Positions 10,307 through 22,613 of a stretch of DNA of 64,000 nt are shown here, piece by piece. The notes under the pieces were generated by a model. It was not told where the DNA came from. It did no database searches and saw only the letters and a program-made list of their open reading frames with translations. Source of the DNA: Hypericum androsaemum (Eukaryota; Streptophyta; Magnoliopsida; Malpighiales; Hypericaceae); contig OZ023197.1 in NCBI GenBank assembly GCA_963995505.1, positions 2,649,001 through 2,713,000 of the forward strand, given 5' to 3'. The position numbers were made by a program, and so were the translations under genes. The number at the start of each line of letters is the position of its first letter. The first letter of the stretch is position 1.

Positions 10307-13300
10307 TCAGCGTTTACACAAACCTAGGGATCTGACGTATTTTTTAAATACATCTCTGGATACAACCTTGGTCATAGGATCCGCTATCATATCTTGTGTA
10401 GGCATATGTTTTATGCTTACCTCCGTATGTATAATCATATCCATAATAAAGTGATACTTAATACCAGTATGCTTTGCTCTGCTATGGAATCTAGGATCCT
10501 TAGTAAAAGCTATTGACGCTTGATTATCGCAAAATAAACTCACTGGTCCTTTTGAGTTGGTTAGGAATATATGGCTTAGAAATCTCTTCAACCATATTGC
10601 TTCTTGTACAGCTGCCGCAGAAGCATCGTACTCAGCTTCTATAGTTGACAGAGAAACACACTTTTGTTTCTTGTTACTCCACGAAATAGCACCTTCGTCA
10701 AGCATGAAGACATATCCAGATATAAATTTATTCTCATCTACATCACCACCCCAATCAGCATCGGTGTAACCTCTCAATATCAGGTATTGACCTTGATAAA
10801 CCAGTAAGTATTCTGCAGTCGTATTCAAATATTTTATAATTTCCTTAACTGCTTTCCAATGTGCTTGACCTGGATTAGACTGATATCTACTAGCTATACC
10901 GACAACATAGCGAATGTTTGGTCTTGTACACAACATTGTGTACATCAGACAACCAACTGCATTAGCATAAGAGATTTTTATCATATCTCTTTTCTGTTGA
11001 GCTGTTATAGGACACATGTTTTTATTATGATGATGGCCTTTGGCAATCGGGACAAACTTGAGATTACTATTATTACAATTAAATTGCTCTACTACTTTAT
11101 GGATATATGTCTCTTATGAGAGAGATAATAGCCTTTTCGAGCAATTTTTCGTAATCTTAACTCTGAGAATGTAATCAGCTTCATCCATATCTTTCATTTC
11201 AAAGTTGGACGAAAACCAGACTTTGAGCTCATTAAGATATCCCTTGTCATTTCTAGCTATCAGTATGTCATCTACATACAGTGTAATAATGACAAACTTA
11301 TTATCAGAATATTTCAAATAGACACAATGGTCTTCGTCTATCATTTTAAAATCATGCGACATGATCGTATTATGAAAGCAAATGTACCATTGTCTAGAAG
11401 ACTGTTTAAGGCCATAAATTGATCTCATCAATTTGCAAACTTTACGTTTGTAGCCTTTTTGGATGTAGCCCTCTGGCTGAATCATATAAATTTCTTCATC
11501 CAATTCTCCATTGAGAAAAGCATTCTTAACATCCATTTGATGTAGCGCAAGGTCTAAATTTGCCACCATAGCCAGAATTATCCTAATGGATGTAAATCTC
11601 ACAACAGATGCGAAAGTCTCCTCATAGTCTATTCCTTCATGTTGTTTGAATCCTTGGGCAACTAAGCGAGCTTTGTACCTTTCGATACAGCTATCTACTT
11701 TACGCTTAATCTTGAGAACCCACTTGTTCCCAATTGCCCTACGTCCACTAGGCAGATCAACCAATTCCAAAACATGATTTTTCTTCATCGAAGCCATCTC
11801 TTCCTCTATTGCTTTAATCCATTCATTTTTATCAGGAGATGATAGAGCAGCAGAAATATTCTTGGGTTCATTCTCATCTTGTAGGATTTCCAAAAGAATC
11901 TTACTTGGACCATTGTTATCTTTCAATGATACCAAGAAAGTATTAGCAGCGTATTCAACCTCAAATCGTTTGCGTGGAATGCTAGTTCTTTTGGTTCTAC
12001 GAAGTTCACAGTTTTGATAAACATCTCTAATATATTCATCATAATCAGAAATAGTACTCCCACTAAAGGGATAATCCATACTCCCATTGGAATTTGGAAA
12101 TGTACTCACACTAGGATCGTGAAATGCTGGATTATTTTGAGATGGAAAAATATAATTTTTCTCCACAATTCTCCCACTCGGTTAGAGCGATCCAGATGAT
12201 TCTGCCTCATCAATTTCGTATAACGTAAGATCACTACTTACGTCTCCCAATTTCGGAAAAATGTTTTCCAAAAATGTGACATCTCGTGATTCAAATTCTG
12301 TCACTTGTCCATTTTTGAGTTCACCTACGAAAATGTATCCCTTCGATACTTCAGAGTATCTTATAAAGATACTCTTTTTACCACTCGGTCCTAATTTACC
12401 GAAAGAACTAGAGGTAGAATGGACATAAGATGCACACCCCCACGGTCTTAAGTAGCTTAGATCAGGTTTTTGACCTGTCATATAAGGGGTGGTGGCGACA
12501 AATTTAGAGGGAACTCGGTTCAGAACATATGCGGCGGTAAGGAGCGCATCGCCATAAAATAATATAGGCAAATTTGCCTCAGCCATCATAGATCTAACCA
12601 TGTCAAGAAGGGTTCTGTTCCTTATTTCCGCTACCCCATTTTGTTGAGCTGTATAAGGAATGGACAACTGATGTTCAATTCCTTTTTCTTGGCACAGACT
12701 ATTAAATTCATCAGAAAGATACTTTCGGCCACGATCTGTTCGTAAGGCCTTAATCTTTCTATCATGTTGATTCTCAGCAAAATTCATAAAAATCTTGAAA
12801 CAACTAAATGCTTCAGATTTGTGAGCAATCAAATAGACTTGACCATACTTACTATAGTCGTCTATAAATGTGATGAAGTAATACGCTCCATGTCTAGCCC
12901 TCACATTCATCGGACCACAAACATCATAATGAATTAACTGCAGTGGAAAGGTGGCTCTAGTTCCTTTACCAAATAGTTTTCTTATCAATTTTCCTTCTAG
13001 ACATCATTCGCATGTAGGTAAAATAGCTTTTTCTAAACTACCTAATAGTCATGCCTTAGCTAGACGATTCATGCGATCTTGACCTATATGGCCCAGTCTA
13101 GAATGTCACAAATTAACGTCATCTCGAGACGTTTGCACATTAGTGACTAAGGAAAAATAAGATTTTGATAACTGATCAACATCCATAATTAAGAAACTAC
13201 CTGATTTAAAACCAAATCCATAAAAAACGTGTTCTAAAAATAAATGTACATAACTATTCTCAAACAGCAATCGAAAGCCAAGAGCTATAAAGGCTGAGAC

Positions 13301-13576
13301 TGAAATTAAGTTCCGGAAATTTTTTGGAGCAAACAGCACATCATGTAGAAATAGGGTACGTCATTGACGCAGGTTCAATTTACATATACCCATACCCTTA
13401 ACATCCACTCGTGTGTTGTTACCAACAAAAATATATTTTGCTCCTACCGGCAACCGTCGAAAATCAACAAAAGCTTCACGATCTCTTGTTACATGGTCGG
13501 TCGCTCCTGAATCAATCACCCACATAGGATGAGTTTCAGATAGAAGAACAGTACTAGATACATATAATTTACTCAC
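10307..13576 (-). pseudogene. copia pol: protease, integrase, RT, RNase H, with nonsense stops
   Basis: Domains in order: protease with WVIDSGATDHVT (near 13520); gag-pre-integrase with NLISVSAF and, past a stop, HSRLGH; integrase (12988-12182) with FIDDYSK, LRTDRGRKY and TAQQNGVAE; reverse transcriptase (12166-11114) with HQMDVKNAFLNGELDEEIYM and YVDDILIA; RNase H (11017-10307) with DADWGGD, LSTIEAEY, FCDNQASI and KHTGIKYHF. All parts share one frame. Stops at 13361-13363, 13106-13108, two more before 12988, 12182-12184 and 11114-11116 break it. The stop at 13106 replaces a Trp and the one at 11114 a Gln. The element cannot move by its own enzymes. Confidence 0.9.
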
Positions 13577-13612
13577 ATATGAGTGAATTTGATGTACCTT
13601 CTTTTCTTGATG

Positions 13613-14386
13613 TTAAACTTTTTTTTTCTTTCTTCCGGAACTTGTCTCACTAGTTCCAGATTTTTCAGCTTTGCTCTTGTTTCTATTTTTCTTACCCTTG
13701 CCCTTTTTTTCTCTTTTTCTCGTACTTCCTATGCCACTAGACTGAGTCATGTGGGCTTCAGGATGTACTCTAATAGCTAAGAGACGATCCTCTTCTAGCT
13801 CAAGGTGTCGGGCCATGTCGTCAAATGTCGTAATATTATCGGCATGGGTAAGTCTCATTTTTATGTGTTCCCAGCTCACAGGTAGGGAACGAATGACAGC
13901 CTGGATTTGCTGCTCATTACTAAGCATGTGGCCAGCCTCAACCAACTCACCAATCATGTTTGACATTACCCTGAGATGTTTTTGCATAGAATGATCAGGG
14001 CGTTTCTTATAAGTATCAAATCTTATAGTCAAAGCACGTAGCTTCAAGATTGAAAGCCTCCAGAATCTTTCTTTTAGAGCATCCCATAGGTCCTTTGCAT
14101 TGTCATAGACACGAAACTGCCTGGTAATATCATCCATCATCGCACTTAGCAAGATGAGACGAGCAGTAGAGTTCTTTTTTTTCCAAGCTTTAAAAGCGTC
14201 ACTATCACGCTTATGCTGTGCAGTGGTACCTGACTCAGGTTCAACTAATATTGTGGATATCATCTCAAGAACATCTTGTTCTTCTAGCACATACAGTATT
14301 TTCATACTCCAGTTATAGTAGTTGTCACAATTAAGCTTCAAATTCTTGTTGAGCTCAGCGACAATCGATTTGGAAGCAATCGACAT
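13613..14386 (-). CDS. copia gag (UBN2 type), 257 residues
   Basis: An open frame starting MSIASKSIVAELNKNLKLN, with the plant copia gag signatures NYYNWSMKILYVLEE, AKDLWDALKERF, SMQKHLRVMSNMIGELVEAG and IIRSLP-like AVIRSLPVSWEHIK. The C-terminus is a Lys-rich tail ending in a TAA at 13613-13615, in the same frame as the protease. No CCHC zinc knuckle is seen; the basic tail stands in its place, which is normal for some copia lineages. Gag would form the virus-like particle that packages element RNA. Confidence 0.85.
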   Translation of the reverse strand: MSIASKSIVAELNKNLKLNCDNYYNWSMKILYVLEEQDVLEMISTILVEPESGTTAQHKRDSDAFKAWKKKNSTARLILLSAMMDDITRQFRVYDNAKDLWDALKERFWRLSILKLRALTIRFDTYKKRPDHSMQKHLRVMSNMIGELVEAGHMLSNEQQIQAVIRSLPVSWEHIKMRLTHADNITTFDDMARHLELEEDRLLAIRVHPEAHMTQSSGIGSTRKREKKGKGKKNRNKSKAEKSGTSETSSGRKKKKV

Positions 14387-16593
14387 AACTAATGAAAATT
14401 ATAAAAAATATATTAAGGAGTCATTATTAGCAATACGATACAAATTTACTATACGTTATAACTCCGAATGATATAAAGTCCTTGACTAATCTTGAATTTA
14501 AAGTAGGTCACTGGTGTGTTTCCCCTTACCCTTCAAGAATTAATCTCAAACTTTAATTATCCTAAGTTCTTTGATAGTAAATACAAGTGGATATAACATG
14601 AACAATCAAATAAACACATTATATAATCACAAAAATAAAAAGCTCACAAGCCTTTTATTTATATATACAAGGATATACATGAAGTTTTGAATACACATAT
14701 ATGTATATAAAGTTTCTATGAATACCTAGTATATAACAAAGTTTCCCAAAAATGACATATGTATATGGAAACTTTCAACAAGACATACTAAAATACATTA
14801 AGGATCTATTTATAGACCTAAGAGGATTCAAACAGTCACATCTGGGATAGATGCGGAATCTAAAATCCACACCGCACATGGAATGGGAACACTATAAAAG
14901 TATCCCAGGCTACAGTAGCGACCTGTCATACGTCCACTACGTAGTTCCATAGGAGAATTGGGGATCATTTCCTCCAGAAGTCCTTTATTCTGTAAATAAA
15001 GGACTAACCCCGCCAGTGCATCTCTGTGTGAACAATCCTCAGGTTGTAGGAAAAATTCTATTTTTTTTCTTAATCCTGAGTGTGATCAAAAGATCACTGA
15101 ATATGGAAGGCCAATCCTCTCCATGGTCGTATCCTCCTGCCCAGATGCAATCCTGCACCTTTTGATGAACATTCTCTATATGTTCTATTAGAACATAGAT
15201 ATCGTCCTTTGGTTGTCGACTCGAAAGGCGACACTTGAGTATGCCTTCACGTATTTCACGTGCACAAAAATTTCGGTACACAACTGTCTTATATTTCATC
15301 ATCGTTAATCTGTAACATATGCAGGTTAATTTTGGGTCAATACACATATTTACCAAAAGATCAAAAATAGATAATTTTTAATCAAACGATGAACTCATAC
15401 TCAAAGGATCTCTTCAATTCTAGATTCTTAAATATAATTGTATATTATCTTCAATATATTTCAGAACTTATTCCAAAATATATTCAAGACTTTAAAATTA
15501 TTCTAATAATCTTAAAAACTTAACAAAAAATTAACTTATAATTTTTTATCAATATTAATTGAATTTTAATCGAATAAAATTAATTTATCTAATTAAATTA
15601 AAAAAATATTCAAGTTCTTGAAATTATCTTAATAATTTCAAAAAACTTAGTCCGAAAAATTAACTTATAATTTTTTTAATGAATTTTTTTATTGAAAAAA
15701 TAATTTATCCAATTAAATCTAATAAAAATTAAATCTAATTAAGTCAAAATTGGCCAAAATCGAATTCGGTCGAACCAAGAACCAGCCCAATTCGTCCGGT
15801 TTCAATTGAATCAAACCAGGGTATAAAAAATTTCCGGAAAAATTGTGAAATTATTAATTTGCCCCTCGCAAATTTTTTCCCTTCACTTTCTCTCTCCCCG
15901 ACTGCGAAGACGAAATCGCCTCCGAATCGCCCTCCTACGGCAGCTCTCTCACGGCGGCGAGTCAGCGTCCCCCGGTCGCGTTCGGCTCGGCGTGGTCTCC
16001 CGGTCACGATCGAACCGGTGGCACAGTCCGTCGTGCCGCCGTTCTCCTTCGCCGTCGTGTTCTCTCTTTCGGTCGCCGGTGAAGTTCCGAGCTTCGATCG
16101 AACAATTCTGGCGACGTCGATCCATAAAGATGGCATCGAAATGTCGGGAACACGCCGGAGAATCGATCTACATTGATCGACGGCGTCGAAATCGTCGAAA
16201 ATCGACAGATTTCTAAGGATTTACGAATTGGAGAAAAATCACCCCCAAATCGCCCGTTTAGGGATTTCGGGGTTAAACTAAACTAAATTTAGTTTAATCC
16301 CAAAACTTTTTTGAAATTTTTACCGAAGGACATGACACGCAGGTGCCACGTAGACGGCCAAATTTTATTTTAGTACCTTAAGGTTTCGCGCGTGCACGAA
16401 TTTTGCCAGAGTGGTTGGACAAATTTCAATTTATTCTCGTTGGTTTTAAATTGATTACAATAAAGTACATCAGATTATAATTTTCATTAAAAACATAATT
16501 AAACTCAATTTTTGAACCAAATATTCACAATTAAACTTGATTTCAAAAATCATATAACAACCAGAACAATATCTAGCAAGCTCTCATACCAAT
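14387..16593 (-). other. Long 5' leader of the copia element
   Basis: 2.2 kb between the 5' LTR and gag. The primer site lies at 16580-16591. A GC-rich patch at 15860-16220 holds overlapping Arg/Ser-rich frames on both strands that look like composition effects rather than genes. The part nearer gag is AT-rich. No captured gene is recognised. Confidence 0.6.
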
Positions 16594-17161
16594 TGAAGGA
16601 TCTGACCCATAATTAACACATAATTACGAGTTAATTACCTCCTAATTAATAAAATAAATTCATTAATAAATAACAAGACTTACTTGTTGTAGCGTGCTTC
16701 ACACAGGATCGGATAACGAGATATTGTCACCGGCAGTTTACGATCACAAATGGATCGGATACGTAAACGATTTTCACGAGTTTTCTTACTTCGTAAAATT
16801 TGAGAACTACTGGAACGAATCCGTAATAAGTCTTCTGATGTGTGTATTAGAATGGGATAACTACCATTTGGTCACAAGCTCTTTCTCCCCTTTATAGGGA
16901 AGTCCGGCTCTCACATGTGCGCCACGTGGCGCCAAGTGTCGAAGCTACCCAATAGCTTTGGCACGTGGCACCGCGTGTCCGCCATGTGGCGAAGCTACCC
17001 ATTTGCTTTGCCACGTGGCGCCGCGTGTCTGCCACGTGGCGAAGCTACCCATTAGCTTTGCCGCGTGGCGTGCCACGTGTCGGTCCAATGACTTTTGGGC
17101 CTAATCGGCATGAGCCCATTTTTGCCCAATAATGGGTGACTAATGGGCCCTAGGTCCAACA
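16594..17161 (-). repeat. 5' LTR of the full-length copia element with expanded G-box array
   Basis: 568 bp. It matches the 3' LTR but has extra tandem units in 16918-17085. Within them GCCACGTGGC occurs three times, together with diverged forms (GGCACGTGGC, GCCATGTGGC, GCCGCGTGGC) and GCCACGTGTC, each unit also carrying GAAGCTACCCA. A TATA-like box is the reverse of 16891-16896. Confidence 0.93.
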
Positions 17162-17385
17162 ATTACATATTCTCACGATTTTTAAACATTTTATCTGGAT
17201 GGTGTAAGTCAGTTAAATTAATATATGGAAGAACTATATACAATAATCGTGTTACATGAACACGTAATTATCAAACGCTATTTTAATGGCCGAAGCCCAC
17301 AAACTCTATGAACTGTTACAAAAATGTCAATGTACAGAATCTCTGATTAGGGGGGGATTGCTCCAATTGGAGATAGCTGGTCAAT

Positions 17386-20300
17386 CTACCTCTCCCTAGC
17401 CGCCGCCTCTACTATATCGTTAAGTTTGCTACTGCAAGTTGCTGGTCTCCTTTGGATAAACCTGTGCCCGAAAACAAACGCAGTTAAGCTGCATCGTTGA
17501 TAAATTTGAATACGGAGATTCTAATATTTTTCGTCATTTCGTGAAATATTAGGCCCAGCTGATATTGACTATTTGTCGAGTATTATACATACAAGAAGAA
17601 AAAAGGAAAAAAAAATTATACCTGCAATCTCATGCTGGAGAGTTTGGCTTGATTAGAAAGGGGCTTCAAAAATATTGTTGGATTAGTAATATTCTTCTGT
17701 CAGTAAGAATGCATCGTTACAACTTACAATCACTTTTGTCTTGTTTCCAACAAGACCTTGTGATACATAGGAAGCACATTTTTGTAAGCCGAAACCTGCA
17801 TATGTCACAAGGGAGAAATGAAACCACATCAGTACAATGAGCTCGAGTAAAAATAATCGAGCAAAAATAAAATTTTAAATTATGATTCAAAATTAGGGTT
17901 CGAAATGTTCTAATTTAACTAAGATGTCTCGAGTTGAGCAACTTAAAACGCATCAATGTTAAATATTTGTTAGATAAATTTTTACATCTTTGAAATATCC
18001 TATCCGCCTCAAACGTTGATTTGTCAGTCCTGTAAGTATCAGATAACAGGACTTCTTTAGTGGGGCCCAAAATGGGCCGAGTCTTGACTCTTGCGCCGAT
18101 AAAGACGATGGACTAGTGGGGCTATTCTATTTGGTATTTATTAGCCTCGTCCAAGTGGGCATCTTAGTGGGCATCCTCTAACTAACATCGTCGTTTCCTC
18201 TACCAACGACGTCGTTGGCTAAGTCAAGTAGCTAGCATTAGATTTCGCGCATGTAGGGGAACCACTAACTATTTCTTTTTTCCAAAAGGCCACTATCTAT
18301 TTCCGAATCTCATTTGCCGTCGATGAAATAATATCTTCAATGTTTTAATACCGAAATTGTGTTAAAATAAGAATTTTTTTCTAATATATCCTGATTCAAA
18401 TTTATAGTAGTCGACTAAATAAATATAGAGAGCAAAATTATTGTGTTCTTTGGGTGCCTGAAAGGCCATGTATTTTGAATGAGTTAATGTCTATCTGGTT
18501 GACGAATATTTTTATAAGAAAAAGACATTCACTAAACTTATATAAAAAAAGACATTTACTACATAGTAATATGAATTAAAAATAATATGCAGGGCCAAAA
18601 GAAGCCGTCACAAAATCCAAGGGAGCTGCGAAGAGCCATGTGGGATCTGACGGCGTTATGGCCGATTCGTTATTAGAAAAATCAAAATTCTTATGTGGGC
18701 TCCACGCAGAAAAAAGAGAGCATATAATTAAATCATTAAATGAGCTGTATGACCAAAAGACAGGTAATTGTCAGATTCTGGTGAACGTTGAGATTTCGGT
18801 TGGGGCCAATATTATTAAACGGAATCTCGTATTATCACAAGCCAACGAGGATTAGTACAAAAAGCAATAGTTGATTAATATAATTATTTTTGAAGGTAAA
18901 TTTTAAACAGTAATAATATCAGAATTTCAACCACTTACCTCCTATATATTTAATTATAAGAGGTAACAATGTCTTTGAACTACAAGTCCTTTGATAATTG
19001 ATTAATATAATTGCTTAGTCAACATATAAATATTCAATTATTTTTCAGAAAATTGTTGCATCCTTAATTGTGAGTGTGATGATTTTGTTCATAAATTTGA
19101 ATAATATCTATTCGTATCATAAAAAATTTACGCAATCATTGTTATAATATTTTATGTTAGATAAAAAGATTCTGATAATTTTGGAAAAAAGGATAAATTT
19201 TGAATATAAACGAATTATTTTCTCAGGGGAGGAAGGAAGATATGGTAAGCACATGGTCGGCCAATTGCAATTGGGAGAAATTTAAGCTGGCACGTTTTCT
19301 TCACTTTTTAAACCTTCCAAAAAGTTTAAACTTGGGGACTGATTCAAATAACCTGTTGACTTTCTAGAAGTTAGGTGTCATCAAATTTGAATCATTCAAC
19401 ATTTTCCGCATTCCAAGATGATGTGCTAATTAGTATGACATCTAAGGTGGAATATTTCTCGAAAAATTGAACTAGTCGATTCAGTAGATCATCCTATTAT
19501 TTCCGTAGGAGTGAAGTAAAAGGGAGGGGAGGAAGAGTACTTACGGCTTCAATGTCGATCTTGTAAACAAGAAGCTTCCTCCTCTCCTTGCAACTCGTCC
19601 TATAGGCCACGACGATGTGGCCGACGGCCAGAACCAGAGAGCACGCGAAGAGGGCAATCTCCATGGGCCTACTAGCTCCGGGATCACCGAACACGTAGGC
19701 CGCCTTCAACGAGACAAACACCAACGACACTACAGAACACACGGTCGTGATCCCCAAGTATGGTCCCCTCGACAAGCCCGGTCCATCACAAAGACAATAC
19801 ACACCTGTAAAAATGAATCCGTCTACTCGCTAAACCGACTTGTCATAAAGAAGAGAACGATAGACATTTGAGTTTGCTAATCAAGTATAGGTTCAAATCC
19901 TATGAACTTGAAAAACACTTTTAGTGAAGTACTATTAGTAATATAACAAAATATCTATTGTTTTTGTCCGAGTGGCTTGTGTTCTTCATGTTTGAGGCTA
20001 GGGGGTTGGCTGGTGGCCGTCCTTCATGTCTAACCGACTTGTGGGTTAGTGTAATGATAGTGAGTAGGTTGACGTTCTGGCTTGCTGGTTCATGATCGTC
20101 CCTCTCAACTGCCAGAGTTGTGTATGGGTCAACTTGAGGCTAGCTTTTATAGGCTATTTGGACATTCCGTTTGGCCTATTGACGAGTAAAAAAAATCCCT
20201 CTTGACTACTCGTTTTGTAGGTAGTTAGAAGTTATTTTTGTTTTGTATTTTTTTTTCTCTAAAGATCCGCAATTTACTTTAAATAAAATAAGTGATTCCA

Positions 20301-20681
20301 ACTTCCAACCCAATTGACAAGATATTAACAATCCCTATTTTTTTAATCACAAAACAGAAAATATACTCAAAAGAATTGCAAGATGAGGAGCTTCTTACAT
20401 AGGATAACGGCGGATCTGAAGATGGAGATAAGGGGGATGTCGACGAGGGAACGGCGGAAATCGTAGTTATTTAGATACCAAGGGAGGGTGGCTATGGAGA
20501 AATGGGAAGGGGAGAGAGAGGCAGAGAGGAGAGAGAATGGGAGGAGGGCGTCTGCTATGACCAAAAGGGTAGGAGCCGAGAAGACAAGCAAGGAGATCAA
20601 CATGGTGACGAGGAAGAACACCGTCTTTACGCCTCTCCGCATCTTGATCCTTGTCTTGATGTCCTCCTTGGAAGATCCCAT
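17386..20681 (-). CDS. Plant multi-pass membrane protein, four exons
   Basis: Exons on the minus strand: 20681-20399, 19804-19545, 17795-17734 and 17461-17386, giving 226 residues with matching intron phases. The N-terminus MGSSKEDIKTRIKMRRGVK is basic; about four hydrophobic spans follow (TVFFLVTMLISLLVF, the IPLISIFRSAVILC area, YLGITTVCSVVSLVFVSL, IALFACSLVLAVGHIVV), then the RTSCKERRKLLVYKIDIEA block. I recognise this as a conserved plant module. Some plant proteins may continue it into an alpha/beta-hydrolase domain, but no such exons are visible. The exon 3 donor is weak (AA then GTGATT); a better donor (GTAAGT) lies just after an in-frame TGA at 17732-17730, so the protein may instead end 24 residues earlier. 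An upstream in-frame ATG at 20768 is possible, but MGSS is the likely start. Confidence 0.72.
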
Positions 20682-21219
20682 GTCTGGTTTCTTCTTCCTA
20701 GGTGTGTGTTTGGTTTTATGTACAGTAGTTTCAGGTGGGAGGAGGGAGAAATTGAGGGAGGAGACCAAGTTGGAAGTTGGAAGGAGGGGGGTTATGACTT
20801 AATATGGACAAGGTCGCGATTTTCCAAATGGTACACCGAATAGACGAAAGTCCGGAGTTTAAATTTTGCCGGGTCTAATATTATGTGGTGGACAGAATAA
20901 AGAGAAGTTCAATGGAAGGCGCAGGGCAGTTATGAAGGGAAAGGTTTGATGCTTTGACTGGAACTTGCCGACTTGAAGGAGGAGGGGAGCTGACACGGAC
21001 TTAAAGCTTTACACGCGGAATTTACTAGTCAGAGATTTGTACTCGTATACTATGGTAGACGTATTGACGGGTATTAAGTAGCAAATAGCAATTAATTAAG
21101 AGGGGAAATGGATATATGGTGATTGATTAATTTAGCAACTAGTATAGGGTGTAAGGTATTAAATAGATTAATTTTAAGTACAAGATTTTGACTATATATT
21201 TTGAGTAATACAACAAGGA
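20682..21219 (-). promoter_or_regulatory. Upstream region of the membrane-protein gene
   Basis: Purine-rich 5' leader on the plus strand (pyrimidine-rich in gene sense) to about 20800, then mixed sequence to the next transposon. No TATA box or known element can be assigned with confidence. Confidence 0.4.
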
Positions 21220-21228
21220 TATCAATTA

Positions 21229-22264
21229 GAAAAAATTATGCTCAAATCCCTGTAGTTTGGCGTCCCTCCTTCTGGGGTCCCTGTATTTCCGAAATCGTTT
21301 CTGACGTCTCCGAAGTTTGGTTTTATCAACTCTCGGATCCCTGACGGCTCTTTTTTTCATTTTTGGTCATGGAAATGACCAAAATATCCTTAAACAAAAA
21401 ATAAAAAATTACCGTCTTCAACCTTTGAACAAAAAATCAACCACCAAAAATCAACCAAAAACCAATATCAAACTAAACACCAAACACCAAAAACCCAAAA
21501 AATCCAACAATGGTAGAGTCAACTTCCTCCCCAAACTCAGCTGACCCATCACCCCTACAACCACAACCACAGACTCCGAACCTCCAAACCAACTCGAATT
21601 TGAAAACTTTACCCCAAATTTCCTCCCCACCTCCACCTCCTATTGATCCCCAACAACAGCTAAAACGGCAAGCGGCTCCCAGGCGACTGGGCCCTCTTGT
21701 CAGTCCCGGAGCGTCACGAACTCTAGCGAAGGTCCCAGAGCCTGTCTCCACCCTCTCTCTCTCTCTCTCTTCAAAATGGGTAGCACTACCATCGAGAAAG
21801 ACACCCAGCCCCTCCTCTCCTTGCCGTCGAGTGCGTGTGGGATGGCATGGAATTGGAGTTTGGTGGGGGCGATTTGGGCAAAAATGGTGACATGAAAAAA
21901 TTAATTTAGGGTTCTTACTTCTTTGGGTGTTCGATTGTTGGTTAATTTAGGGTTCTTCCGAAACCAATTAAAACTAAAGAAGAATGGATTGGTGTAATAT
22001 TCTTAGTCGTGTTCTTAATTTTAGTTAGTTTGATCTTGGTTTTGGGTTGATTTTTGGTGGTTGATATTTTTTTCAAAAGTTGAAGAAGGTAATTATTTAT
22101 TTTTTAGGGTATTTTGGTCATTTCCATGACCAAAAATGAAAAAAGCCATCAGGGACCCGAGAGTTGATAAAACCAAACTTCGGAGACGTCAGGAACGATT
22201 TCAGAAATACAAGGACCCCAGAGGGAGGAACGCCAAACTACAAAGATCTTAACGTAATTTTCTC
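21229..22264. mobile_element. Long-TIR Mutator-like element (1036 bp)
   Basis: A perfect 9-bp target duplication TATCAATTA lies at 21220-21228 and 22265-22273. The ends are inverted repeats of more than 170 bp (shared words TGTAGTTTGGCGT and GACGTCTCCGAAGTTTGG), and the fold-back continues further in with TTGATTTTTGGTGGTTGAT. The centre (21510-21890, plus strand) holds a Pro/Gln/Ser-rich frame starting MVESTSSPNSADPSP and a second short frame starting MGSTTIEKDTQPLL; both look like pieces of gene 5' ends but I cannot name the donors. Confidence 0.88.
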
Positions 22265-22469
22265 TATCAATTATTACAAACAAGAGTTGTGCAATTGGCA
22301 ATATCTTCAAAATTTGTGAGTAAAGTATATATTGTCACAAATATATATTACACCACTTCCTTAGAGCGTATAAATTGGTCAATACGCACTGCGGAATCAA
22401 AAAGCACTAGGAGACATCGGGGGCAGATTTGGTGGAGACTGGGGTAGTCCCCAAATATGAGGACTAACT

Positions 22470-22613
22470 CAAACCAATATCACTACACATGCAAACCAAT
22501 ATCACTTCACATGCAAACCAATATCACTTCGCATGCAAACCAATATCACTTCATATATAAACTAGCGTCTTGCAAACCAATATCACTTCACATGCAAACC
22601 AATATCACCTGAT
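22470..22613. repeat. 22-bp minisatellite, about 6 units
   Basis: Six near-identical 22-bp units with the core AAACCAATATCACTTCACA; one unit is interrupted by a 15-base insert near 22560. It is followed by a small hairpin (CCATCAGATTT at 22623 with AAATCTGATGG). Confidence 0.9.

Larger units (their letters stand above)
8745..17161 (-). mobile_element. Full-length Ty1/copia retrotransposon (8.4 kb)
   Basis: Two LTRs in the same orientation bound the element, with a 5-bp target duplication ATTAC at 8740-8744 and 17162-17166. LTR ends are TG...CA. The primer site (16580-16591, reverse TGGTATGAGAGC) and a purine tract beside the left LTR (reverse GAGTGGGAGA) are in place. Gag and pol read right to left in one continuous frame broken only by stop codons. 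The LTRs differ by many substitutions and by a repeat-number change, so the insertion is not recent. It lies about 220 bases past the end of the membrane-protein gene. Confidence 0.95.

Noticed and set aside
15744..16216. Arg/Ser-rich frames on both strands in the copia leader
   Set aside because: Composition effect in a GC-rich patch; no homologous motif and no splice or start context.
18640..18855. 71-residue plus-strand frame
   Set aside because: It lies in an intron of the minus-strand membrane-protein gene, has no known motif and is only slightly longer than chance.
22470..22613. Possible CRISPR-like array
   Set aside because: Units are contiguous with no unique spacers, and this is plant nuclear DNA; it is a minisatellite.
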